Positions 38,874-50,912 of a stretch of DNA of 64,000 bases are shown piece by piece (the first letter of the stretch is position 1; the number at the start of each line of letters is the position of its first letter). The DNA is from Ophiocordyceps camponoti-saundersi (nom. inval.) (Eukaryota; Ascomycota; Sordariomycetes; Hypocreales; Ophiocordycipitaceae), in assembly GCA_003339415.1 (NCBI GenBank), contig PDHQ01000109.1, forward strand, positions 43,271 to 107,270. The letters are read 5' to 3'. The translations under genes were made by a program, and so were the position numbers. Under the pieces are notes generated by a model that was not told the origin of the DNA, searched no databases, and saw nothing but the letters and a program-made list of their open reading frames with translations.

Positions 38874-41800
38874 TTATTTTAAAGATAATAGATTAGCAAG
38901 ACTATAAAAGGTAATACTATCTAATTCTTTAGTAAAGATATCTACTATATTATCCTTACTTTTAGTATAATAAATATTTATAAGTTTATTTCTTAAGTTT
39001 TATCTTAAATAGAAATAAGTTAGGTTAATATATTTTAACCTTTTATAAAATTTAGGATTTTCTACTAGCCTTAAAGCTATAATATTATCTATTAATAAAT
39101 AAGGTATTATAGTAAGTATTTTAATATTTAAGCTATTATTTATTAATAAAAATAGCTTATTAAGGTATAAGGCTTCTTTATTAGCCTCCCTTAGACCTAT
39201 AAACTTAGCCTCGTAGCTACTAAGTGCTATAGCTTTTTATTTAGCATAGGACTAGCTTATAATATTATTATATATAAAGAAATAATAACCTAAAATATTT
39301 TTTCTTTTAATTAAATTAGAGGCCTAGCTAGTATCTAAAAAACTTTTAATATAATAGCTATTATAAGGTATATTACCTTTATATATAATAGCTTTATCTA
39401 AATATTTATTAAAATATTTCTAAATAGTATTTAAAATATTTATATATATAATATTAAGTTTACTACTAAATCTAGTATAAGATATAATAGAATATAATAT
39501 ATTAGGTTTTATTTATAAAGCTAAATATAATAGAGAGCCTATTTCCTTCTAATATTATAATATTATTTCTTTACTAGGCTATATAATAGCTTTCTTTAAT
39601 TTATTTCTAGGCTTCGAAGGTATATCTAAGAAGCCTATATATTCTTTATTTAATTCTTTAAGCTTATTTTTAGTATTTTTTTCTTAGGTTATTTTTAGCG
39701 TATTATTTTGCCTATTAAAAATAATATATATACCTAAAAAGTCTTATAGATAGCTTAAATCTTATACTTTTAAGTCTTTATTTAATCTCTATAGTATATT
39801 TATTATAATATTATTATTCTTAGCGGCTACTAATATATCGTTGACGTATATTACTAAGGCTATTTTTAGCTTTTTATTTATAAATACCCCTTTATCTAAT
39901 AAAAGAGGATAAAATCCCTATTTCTTTAGCGTAGTAGCTAAATAATTATACTATAGTTTAGGACTTTATTTTAAGCTATATAACGCTTTTCTTAATTTTA
40001 AAACTAAGTTATTAGTTTTAATTAGGTTTTTATAATTCGAAGGAAACTTTATATTATTTTTATTATAATAATCCTTTATTATAAATTCCTCGAATTTAGT
40101 AGGTAATTTCATATAAGTTTTAATATCTATTTTAGCGTAAATAAAGGTATTCTTTATATTATATTACTTTACTATTAAATTATTTTATAAAGCTATTAAT
40201 AATAGTAACCTTATACTTTTAGGTCGGGCAGTAATAGAAAATATTTCTAAGTAATCTAAGCTATATACCTAATTAAAGCCTTATACTATAAAGCGGGCTT
40301 TATATTTAGTTATATTATTATTATTATCCCTTTTAAGCTTATAAACCTAATAGCCTCCTAAAGGATTTTTATCCTTCGGTATTATTTTAATTTCCTAAGT
40401 TTCTTATTTAATTAATTTATCTATTTTAGATTATATAGCTTTTTTCTAATCTAATTTATTATTACTATTTAAAGCTTATTTAGTTATTTTAGGCTTTATA
40501 AGATCTAGATTTTCTAGCGTATATAAAATAGCTATAATATTCTTTTCTTTTAGAATACTATTTATTTTAAGGTAAGATTCGTAATCTTTTAATTCTTCTA
40601 TAGGCTTTTTAGGTATTCTTACTTCTATAAAAGGTAGATCCTTTATTTTATTATTTTTACTATTATTATATTCTTATAGTAGTTATTTATTAGCTAATTC
40701 TGCTATTTCCTTCTCTTTTTCCGCTATAAGGGATCGAGTTATAGAAGGAATAGTATTAAAATCTAGCTATATATTATTTTCTTCTTCTTTATTATTATTA
40801 TTATCCTTTTATATAAAGTTATTTTCTAAAATAACTATATCTCGTAATATAATTATAGTTTTTTTATTAAAATCTTAGATCTTATAAGCGTTATCTAAGT
40901 AGCTTATAATAATTCCTTTATTAGCCTAAAGGTCTAATTTAGTACTAGGATTCTTATTTTTATAGTAAATAATATTACTAAATATTTTAATCTTATCTAA
41001 TTCTTCGATAAATAAAGTAATATTATTTTTTAATTCGTAGGGAGTCTTATAGCCTAATTTACTATATAGAGACTTATTATATAGATAAGTAGTAGTAATA
41101 ATAGCTTCCCCCTATAGATAATAGGGTAAGTTAGCTATATATAAAATAGCACGTACTTTATCTAATAGTATTCTATTTATTCTTTCTAATTTACCGTTAG
41201 GCTCCTTAGTATTAGGCGGGCTAGTATTAAAAATAATACCTTATTTTATATAATAGTCCTTTATATTATATATAAATTCCTTAGCGTTATCTATAAAGAC
41301 TTGCTTTATTTTAATATTATTATTATTATTTTTAACCCTTATTTTATAATTAATAAATTCTTATAAAGCACTTTATTTTATTTTTATAAGTACTATATCT
41401 AAGAATCTAGTATAAGAGTCTAAAAACGTAATAAAATACGTATATTTATTATAAGTAGGAATTTTAATAGGACCTTAGATATTTATATTTATTTTTTCTA
41501 AGTATATATATTATATAGTAGAAGCTTTCTTATTAATTTTATTAGTTAATTTAGCTTATATATACTTTTTATATTATTTTACTTATTTAATATTATTATA
41601 ATTAAATTTAATAATATTATCTTTACTTTTTAAGAATCTAATTAAAATTCTATAATTAATAAACCTTAGTCTTTTATATTATAGAAATAAATCTATTTCT
41701 TTACTAGTATTTAATATATATTTTTTATTATTTATATTCCTCTTAAGTTTATTATACTTATACTTAATAATTAAGTAAGGTAAATAATAAAGATTATTAA

Positions 41801-43364
41801 ATCTATAGCCTTTAGCTATCTCTTTATTATTTATAAATAATTATACTATTTCTATATAAATTAAAGTACTTATTTTATTAAAGTAAGATTATAATAGTAT
41901 ATTAATACCTATTTTAAGTATATAAAATATATTATTTAATTTATAATATTATTTATTATTTTTAAACTAGAAAATAACGTCTCTAGCTCCCTTTACTATT
42001 ATAATATTTACTTTTCCTTATTATACCTTTATATTAAGAAGCTTATAGTTAATTAATAATTCTTTATTAAATACTATATATTTTATTATACTTATATCGT
42101 AAAAAAAATACGTTATATTTTTATTATTACTATAAGTATTAAAGGTAGAAAAAATAAAATTTTATATTTTTCGTAATTTATTATTACTAATATTTAAATT
42201 TATAAATCTTATAGTATTATTATTAGTTATATTATTAATAAAAGGAAGAAAGGTATTATTTACTTATATAGGGATATCGATAAATTCGATTTCTTTATTA
42301 GAATTAGATTATTCCCTTTATTCTTCTTTAACTTCTTCTTTTTCTTCTTCGATCTCTTCTTCGTCTAAATTTAATTTAGTTATTCGATCGTTTTTCGTAA
42401 GAAAAACTGTTTTCTTAATTATTTTTTAAGCTAGTTTATAATAAGGATTTTTTATTTTCTTTAGAATAAGACTAATAGGGGAATTTATAATAGCTATAAT
42501 TTTTTCCTTTATTTTCCTCTCTTTCCGAGCTTTTAATAAAGCCTTTATTTACTATATTTTTCTCTTTTTTTCTAAAAAGGTATCTTTTTATTCCTATTAA
42601 TTAGGTACTTTATAAGGGTATAAATATTAGTATAAATCTACTTTATACTTTTTATTTTTATAATTCGGGTAAAAAATAATTTCTTTTTTTTACTTATAAG
42701 GCTTTTTACTTTTATAAGAGGTATATAAAACTTTCTTAGAAATAGCTAAAGCTAAAAAAGTATTTCTTTTCTCTTTATTTATAAGGAAAGAGAAAAGGGT
42801 CTTAAGGGTATACGCTTTTTTATTATTTCGTAAGGCTTATATAATATTTATTATAAAGCCTCGATATTTATTTCGTAAGCTTATAAGCGTTAAGCTTATT
42901 ATAATAATTTCGGGTATTTTGATATTTTTAGAAAGAAGCTCTTCGTAGCTTAATTTTATCTTATTAAGATAAACTTCTATATTACCTTCCGTATAATACG
43001 TATTAAATAAATTACCTATAAGAAAGAAATTTAATATAAAGGAAGAGGGATTATAAAGGTCTTTTAACCTATTCTAAGTAATTTTAATATTTTTAATATA
43101 CTTTATTTATATTAAGGGACCGTTATCGATAAATAGCTTTATAAGGGCTAAGGCGTCTTCGGTTTTAATATTACCTTCTTACTATATAGTAAGTTAAAGT
43201 TTCTTATAAATAAAGGTATTTTTTATATATAAAGCTTATATAGAATAATTCTTTAAGCTTTAAAGCTTGAAAAAATTATACCGAACCTTAGAAGATATAT
43301 TTCTTAGCTAAAATATAGCTTATCTATTTCTAGGTATTTTTATTATTTTTTCTAGATTTTTTAT
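38874..43364 (-). pseudogene. Copia B gag-pol polyprotein, single frame
   Basis: A minus-strand frame of 1497 codons, parallel to the Copia A polyprotein and only one codon longer, so no frameshift separates them. The same Gag, CCHC, protease, integrase, RT and RNase H order can be followed. The RT site reads YVND instead of YVDD (near 39845), through a C-to-T change in a CpG on the plus strand, so RT would be inactive even without stops. The start is placed at 43364 (ATA, former ATG) by alignment with Copia A. Confidence 0.9.
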
Positions 43365-43395
43365 AGCCTTTTTAAAGTAAGAGGAATTACTACTA

Positions 43396-44070
43396 TATAA
43401 GTATAAGATAGAAATTAGATAGCATTTTCGATTAGTTTAAGGTTAGGAAGATAATTAATTATTTAGTAATAGAGATTTAAATAATAAGATTATTAAATAT
43501 AGAAGCGCGTTTAAATTAGATTAGAATAGTAATAGTTTTATAATAATAAGTTAATAATAGAATTATTTAAAAAGTAAAGAAGAGAGTAAGTAATTAAATT
43601 ACTATTTACTAAGTAGTAGAAAAAACCTCTTCTCTAAATACTTAATTTCTTATAAATATAGTAACTTTTCTAGTTAAGGAGAGGGTTATTCTATATACTA
43701 GAAGATAACGTATTTAAGAGTATTTTCGGAAGTCCGGAAAGTATTATACTTAGTTTAATATTCGGCTTTCCGTATTACTTATTTCCGTAAAGTCTAGAAA
43801 CGCCGACCGTGACGGATCCGTATAAGGTCTTAAAGGTTTATATTATTCTTAGCTTTAGAGGGCCGGAGCCTTATATACGAAGGTAATAATATATTATATT
43901 AGTACTTTTAAGGTATAAAATAATAACCTTAGTTATTTATTTATATAATAAATATAATAAAATACTAGATTTTCTATATTATATTATAGAGTAGTTATTA
44001 TATTTTTATATTAGTTATTTATACCTTTATTATTTATTATAAAGAATAAAAATTATTATAAGCACTTATA
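43396..44070 (-). repeat. 5' LTR of Copia B
   Basis: 675 bp reverse-oriented LTR ending AGCACTTATA at 44070, then TSD AAAAT. Same island pattern as the Copia A LTRs. Confidence 0.93.
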
Positions 44071-44075
44071 AAAAT

Positions 44076-44243
44076 ATAATAGTTAATAGTTAGTAACGCT
44101 TAATTTTAATATACTAAACTTTAATATTATCTTTTAGCTTTAACTAAAACGTTATTTATTCTAATAAGCTTATATTTATAAATATAAATAGTTAATATTA
44201 TTATAAAAAGCTTAGCTAAATACTAACTAATTAAGGTAATTAA
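44076..44243. other. continuation of flank split by Copia B
   Basis: 168 bp between the Copia B TSD and the second Gypsy-2 LTR. AT rich; nothing recognisable. Confidence 0.5.
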
Positions 44244-44835
44244 TATAAGATATTTAATAATACCTTTATAAATCGCTTAATTTATTATAATATTTTACTA
44301 AGATTTCCTCTTTTAGAATTTTACTTAAATTTCCTTTAAAAACTTTATTACTTTTATACTTAAAAAATAACTAAGATTTCCCTTTATAATTTCTTTATAA
44401 TAACTCTTAAAATTATATTAAGATTTCTAATTAGATTTAGTATTAAAATATACTTTTAGAAATCTCCGGATTTTACTAGGAAATCTTTATATACGAAGAA
44501 ATTACTATATATTAGGAAATCTCTATTTTACTAATATATACGGAAATTATAGTAAAATCCCTTTAGGTAAATATTTTAAAAATTATATTAGGAAATTTTC
44601 TTTAAGCTTTTAGCTATATAATTAGCTTAATATTCTTTTAAGTAATAATTTAAATTTTTTTATAATTATACTTTTAATTTATAACAACTCTTATTTATAT
44701 TTATACTTTTTATAATAGCTATTTTATAATCTTATAATTAGTAGCTAGCTTATTTTACTATTTTTAATATACTTTATTTAATAGCTAGCTTAATATATAC
44801 GCTTATTAGTAAATTATATATATAAGCGTATATTA
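44244..44835 (+). repeat. 5' LTR of the second Gypsy-2 copy
   Basis: 592 bp, TATAAGATATTTAATAATAC to GCGTATATTA, aligned along its length with 10310-10901. Confidence 0.78.
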
Positions 44836-46892
44836 ACTAATAGTAATTTTATATTTTATTAACTTATAAATTTTTAGCTAGTAAGGTAATAAGTTAAACT
44901 TAAAATATTTTTACTAATATAATTTTATAAGTATAGATTTTTAGCTTTAATATAACTTTATCTATATATTATATTTTTATCTTTAAACTTCTTAAAATAA
45001 TTATAGAAGAAATTATAGCTAAGAAAGAAAAAGCTTATATTTTTAATACTTATAAGAAAGTAAAAAAACTTTACTTTTTTAAAAGTAAATTTCCTTTTTT
45101 ATAATATAGAGAAATAAAGCTAGTTAGAAAATATTTATTATATTAAAATAATCCCTAAAAAACTAAGTTACTTATTATAATTAAATATTTTTAACTAATC
45201 TAAATATAATAAATTATAATAAAATATTAAAATAAATAAATTAATTAAAATATATATTTACTAATACTCCTTATTAATTTAAAATTCTTTAAAAAAACTA
45301 GCTAGCTTTTATTTAAAAATACTTTTAAATTATAAATAATTTTAAAAGTAAAAATAAGTAATTTACTTTATAAGAGGAAAAAGGTAAGAAAACTAAGCTC
45401 CTCTCTTAAGAAAAAAGTAAAGAAAATACCGAAATCTTTTTTTAGGAGAAAGGTAAGGAAAAGGCTAAGTCCCCTTTACTAGATAAAAGTAAGAAAACCT
45501 TTATATTATAAAAATCCTCTCCGAAAAGAGAATTATCTACTTTAAAGAAAAATACTTTATAAAAATAATATTTTCTAAATCCTCTTATATTATTATTTAA
45601 TTTAAAAAAACCTTTATTATATTTCTTAGAAAAAGAAAAGCTAATATAAATAATTAATAAAATCTTATATTTTTATTATATTTATCCTTAAAATTTAAAT
45701 TTAAAGCTAAATAATAATTTATAATTATATAATTAAATTAATTTATAAAAACCTTTTAAATAATAAGTTTAGATATAAGCTAAAAATATTAAATAATTTA
45801 AGCTAGCTAATATTTTTAATATTACTTTTAATTAGATTAAGGAACCTAATTAAGTTATTATTTATTAGAATATTAATTAATTTATAAATATTTTAAAATA
45901 AGTTATAGCTTAAAGTAAGGATTATATAAATAAACTTATATAACTTATTTTTTTTTAAAAAGTTAAATTATAAAATAATATTCTAAAAACCTAAACTTAT
46001 AAATTAAATTAAAATTTACTTTTTCTAATTTTAAAGTTTAAGGATAAGTAAAATTTTTTTTAAAAAAGTTCGCTATTTAACTTAATATTACCGCTTTTAT
46101 TATATAAAAATAAAGCTTTATATTTTAAAATATACTCGCTAAAAATAACTTTTAATTATAAATATTAAAAATAAAAAAAATAGCTTAAGTAGCTTTTTAT
46201 TTTCAATAGTTTATACTAATAATTATCTTTTCCTAACTTAATATTTTTCTTTAGAAATCTTTATATAACTAATTAATAAAAATATTTTAAATAAATAAGT
46301 ATATAAATATTAATAGCTTATTCTAAACTTTTAAATTAAGCTAATTAAAAAAACTTAAAATATTTTATAAAATAACGCTACTTAATATATAGCTTTAAGT
46401 AAGTAACCTTAATATAAATATAAAGTAAATAAACTAAAAGAGAAATCCTTATAGAATCTAAACTAATAATTAAATTATAAATTAAATAACTTTCTTAGAA
46501 AGCTGCTAAATAATATATAGAAAATATTTAATAAAAGTATTGAATTTAAATTTAAAATAAAATAGCCTTTCCTTAAAAAAAATAAAAAAAGTTTAAAAAG
46601 TAATTTTATTTTTATTAATCTTACTTATAAACTTATAAAATAAAATCTTAATATTGAGAAAGTTTTATATTTTTTTTAAAATATATAATATAATTTTTAA
46701 TATTTTAAAATATAATTTAAATTATAAAACTAATTTATTTAAACTACTTAAAAGTAAAAAAATAAATAATTAGCTAATAATTTATATTATCTTATTTTAA
46801 ATCTTAAGAAATATAAAACTAAACTTTTTAATATTATTAAAAACTTTTTCTCTAAAAACGTTTTTATTATTAAAGTTATTTTATAAATAATT
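44836..46892 (+). pseudogene. gag: Gypsy-2 copy 2, gag region without insertions
   Basis: Aligns with 10902-11937, 19526-20432 and 26524-26660 joined together, so it shows the Gypsy-2 internal region before Gypsy-3 and Copia A arrived. The single CTAAT at 45846-45850 and ACTTA at 46744-46748 are the two empty target sites. The same Lys/Glu-rich frame as in copy 1 is visible, with slightly more A/T. It is broken at 46892 by the reversed Gypsy-1 LTR and resumes at 54045. Confidence 0.7.
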
Positions 46893-47326
46893 TAACTTTT
46901 ATATATTTTATAAACTTTACGCTTATAAGAACGCAGATATAAACTTTTTATTCTTATATTATAAGTAAACTCCGCTCCCTTTATTACTTTATAATAATAA
47001 TAAGCTACGCTTAGAATAACTTTAAAAAAAAAGGTAACGCTATATAAGTTAATTATAACTATAAAAATTTTTTACTAGAAAAATAGCTTTACTTTAAATT
47101 ATAATAATCTTAAACTTAAAAATTTATTATATTTTTTATTTTATAAAAAGCTAAGGTAAATATTAATAAAATTATTTTAAAAGATATTTTTATTTTTATA
47201 TAAGTAATTATTAAATAAATAATAAGGTTTAAGAGGGTACGGGGAGGCGCCCCTTTTACTCTAACTTTATTAGTTAGTAATATCTTTTTAGCTATTATAG
47301 CCGCAGTTTCCTTTTTTTTCTATAAC

Positions 47327-47834
47327 TATTAGTTAGGCATCCTTCCTAAGTTAAATAAGTAGCGAGAGTTATATTATAAACTTCTTATAATAGAGATACT
47401 AATAGATTAAACCTAGAACACGTATACTATATTAACTTAGATAATAGGGTTTAGGTAACTTATCCGGATTATATAGCGTATAGGAATATCACGTCTACCG
47501 TATAATATACTCCGGCTAATAGAGTTATAAAAGATTAAATAATAACTCTACTTATAACTTATCTCTCTCTTAAAAAATATAAAAAAGTAAATATATTATA
47601 TATATATTCCCCCTCCTACTAACTACCTCCCTATCCTCCTCTTATATTAACTTTATATATTATATTAATATTATATTAGTTTTAGATTAGTATTATCTTA
47701 AGTTTAACTTTTTTTTATATATATCCTTAACCTCTTATTTTATTTATATAAAGATAGTTATTTTTATAACGCGTGCTACGCGTATTTAACGCGTATTATA
47801 TTCCTAAATAGCTAGTAATATATATATTCTAATA
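47327..47834. repeat. left LTR of the small element
   Basis: 508 bp; aligns with 50405-50912. Contains an acgcgtgctacgcgtatttaacgcg motif cluster near 47768 that survived RIP because it lacks CpA. Confidence 0.9.
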
Positions 47835-49044
47835 CTAATAGCTTTTCTATTTATAGTTAGGAATATATATTTATTAAGTAAGTAGTTTAGGTATAATTAG
47901 GTTCTTTTAGTAGCTCTTATAGATCGAATTATTTCTTTATTTCTAAGGACTTATATAATTTAGGATTAGTAGATACCCTTACCTTACTAATTTATAAATA
48001 AACTTAAGTTAATATTATACCGATATCTAATATATTTTTTAATAATTCTAATATAATTTCCTAAAATAGTACGCGTTAAGCTATATATCGTATCTCCCTA
48101 TTATCTATATTTTATAAATAATAGATAAAGTTTAGGTAATAAACTTAACGCTATATATCGTTACTAATATAAAGCCTAACGCTATATATTATCGGCCGCC
48201 GCTATAAGCTAATTTTAAAGCTTAGGTACTTTTAAATTATAAGATTAGTAGGTAACTCCCTTAAATATAATATAAGCTAGCTATAAGGATATTACTAGGG
48301 CGTTTTATTTTAAAAACCCTTAATAAATACCGGCCGCGCGAGGGGGAATCTCCCTTATTAACTAATAAACCCTTATAGCCGGTAAAAGTTATCTCCTTTT
48401 TATAATACTAAGCGTTTTTATACCGTAATATTTATAATTCCGCTAGGTTATTATAGTTTTTATATTACGATACCCCCGGGGCGGCGTAATTCTTAACCCT
48501 AAAAGTACTATAATCTTTTAGTAATATTCTTTTTCTAGTTTAAAGATTAAAAAAACGAAGAATAAACGTAATATAATATACTAAATAAAGAACGCGATAC
48601 CCGGTAAACTTTCGCTAGGTTATTCGCGAAAAATAAATAAGAAAAACTAAGGTAATTATAAAGAGGGAAGGGAAAAAAAAATTTTAGAAAAAGGGGGGGG
48701 GATATTTATACCTAGGAGGTACGTACCTCTTATATCTATAAAAGAAGTTAATACGTACTAATATATTACTTATAAGAGGGGTAAGTATATATTTTATCTA
48801 ATAGGGTAAATTAGTAACTTAGCACCTTACTTATAAATTACCTTATACTTAAGCTTCTTATTCCTTTCCTCTTCCTTTTACTTTTATTATTATTATTATT
48901 ATCGTTATTATTATTATATATAAGAAAGTAAGTTTAAGTTAATTTTAAGTTAATATTATAGTAAGCTTTTATTAACCTTAACTTAAGATTTATTATATAT
49001 TAGAACCGCCCCCTTATACGCTTACTACTCCGCGCGGTTATTAG
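47835..49044. other. leader of the small LTR element
   Basis: No supported gene. It holds inverted short repeats around 48090-48190 (cgctatatatcg-like units repeated three times), a taccccaggggcggcg GC island at 48470-48490, a gaaaaagggggggggg run near 48690 and a (tta)n microsatellite at 48885-48915. Confidence 0.4.
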
Positions 49045-49860
49045 ATTATTATTTTAAGTCCTAAATCTAAGAATAATATTAACGATAATAATACTCTTAA
49101 GGCTTTAATTCGCTAGCGGCGTAAAGGTATATTAATTCTAGCTTTAATTTATATTAATTATAAGTTAAGATTAACCTAGTTTTTAATATACTCTAAACTT
49201 AGCTTCGAATATATATTATATATATCTTACCCCTATCTTCTCTACGCGCCCCTTATAAGCTCCTTTTACGATATTTATAATTACTTTTTGCCCGCGCTTA
49301 CGAATATTATTATCTACGCTAATAGTAACGCTTATTACGCCCCGTTAAGTATAACCCGCTAAGCGTAATCTTTTTATATTCCCGCCGCCGCTTACGCTAT
49401 TATCTTAAGCGCGGCGCGATATTATTTAGCGCGGCGATATTAAGAGGGTGCCCCTATATTAAAATTATATTAGCTATATAAGTAAGTAAAAGCTAGCTAT
49501 TAACGCTTATTAAAAATAAGTATCTTAGCTAATAATTACTTATTATTAGTATACTAAAAAAGGTATCTAGTATAATAATATATATATAGCTTATTAAAAC
49601 TTAATTTTATATAAACTAATACTAACTTAATAAATTATCCTAGCTATTATTACCTTTACGTAAGCTCTTACTATATTTATAGGCGATAATACGCTTTTAT
49701 ATAAAGACTAGCGTGCTAAAATAAGTCTAATAATAATTTAATCTTTATACGTATTTAAGTTAATATCTAATAGATATTACTAATATAGTAATATTACTTA
49801 GCTAGCCTTATATAATCGTTACGCGTCGCGCTTTCCTAAACGTTTATATTAGGAGTAAGG
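49045..49860 (+). pseudogene. ORF of the small LTR element, unidentified
   Basis: A plus-strand frame of about 270 codons with only TAA/TAG stops. It includes NNTLKALIRQRRKGILILAL, then Tyr/Ser/Leu-rich stretches (KLSFEYILYISYPYLLYAP) and Ala-rich PAAAYAIILSAARYYLARR. GC-rich codons cluster at 49380-49450. Its position between two LTRs, alone, suggests a Gag-like or captured gene. I see no zinc knuckle or catalytic motif. Confidence 0.45.
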
Positions 49861-50404
49861 GTAAGGGACTTTAGTTTTAGGGATTTTACTTTTTTTTTTT
49901 TTCTTATTATTTTTATCTTTTATTATTTTTATCTCTTATATATTGCTAAATTAACTTAATTATAAAAAACTTCTAATACTAAACTTATAAAAGCTTAGTA
50001 AATAATAGTTACGGAGTAACTATTAAAACTAATCTAAGATTAATAAGATTTTAGGTTAAAATTAAAATAAGTTCCTAAAAATCCTAAACTAAAAATAAAA
50101 AAAAGAAAGAATAAATAATATTAACTTATAATAAATTATCGCTAAGTATTAAGATATTCGAATTATTAAGTTACTAATTAGATATTAGTTAAAATATATT
50201 TATATATTATTAAAATAATAATTATAGTTTCTTAAGAGTTAGTATTTTAATAAATATTTACTATTTAAATTACTTTTCTATTTCTAATTTAAATTAAGGT
50301 TAAATAATAATAAAGCTAGTATTTTAGCTTACGTTAGTTAACTAAGTTTTAAGTAATAAAAGGTAGTTAAGTTTACGATATAACTTAGCTTTATTACTAA
50401 TTAA

Positions 50405-50912
50405 TATCGGTTAGGTATCTTTCCTAAGCTAAATAGGTAGCTAAAGTTATATTATAAACTTCTTATAATAAAGATACTAATAAATTAAACTTAAAATATA
50501 TATATTATATTAACTTAGATAATAAGGTTTAGGTAACTTATTTAAATTATATAATATATAGGAATATTACGTTTACCGTATGATATACTTTAGCTAATAA
50601 AATTATAAAAAATTAAATAATAACTTTACTTATAACTTATCTCTTTTTTAAAAAATATAGAAAAGTAAGTATATTATATATACGTTCCCCTTCCTACTAA
50701 CTACCTCCTTATCCTTCTCCTATATTAACTTCGTATATTATATTAATATTATACTAATCTCGGATTAGTATTATCTTAAGTTCGACTCCTCTTTATACGT
50801 ATCCCTAACCTCCTGCTTTATTTATATAGAGATAGTTATCTCTATAATACGTGCTACGCGTATTTAACGCGTATTATATTCCTAAGCAGCTAGCGATATA
50901 TATATTCTAATA
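50405..50912. repeat. right LTR of the small element
   Basis: 508 bp, starting TATCGGTTAGG and ending TTCTAATA, then TSD ATAAC. It repeats the acgcgtgct-like cluster near 50850. Confidence 0.9.

Larger units (their letters stand above)
37978..44070 (-). mobile_element. Copia B, complete Ty1/Copia element
   Basis: A 6093-bp minus-strand sister of Copia A with 675-bp LTRs at both ends (37978-38652, 43396-44070). The perfect TSD is AAAAT (37973-37977, 44071-44075). Internal and LTR sequences follow Copia A almost base for base, with differences mostly C/T and G/A. Confidence 0.95.
47327..50912. mobile_element. small non-autonomous LTR element
   Basis: 3586 bp, with 508-bp LTRs at each end and a perfect TSD ATAAC (47322-47326, 50913-50917). 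Ends TATTAG...CTAATA restore to TGTTAG...CTAACA. The internal 2.57 kb shows no RT, integrase or protease motif, only one ORF at about 49045-49860, so it probably depended on another element. The uninterrupted target is visible in copy b near 52433 (tctatagcttta). Confidence 0.9.

Noticed and set aside
48690..48760. Telomere or centromere repeat
   Set aside because: The G-rich and AT-rich runs are not TTAGGG-type and no higher-order satellite is present.
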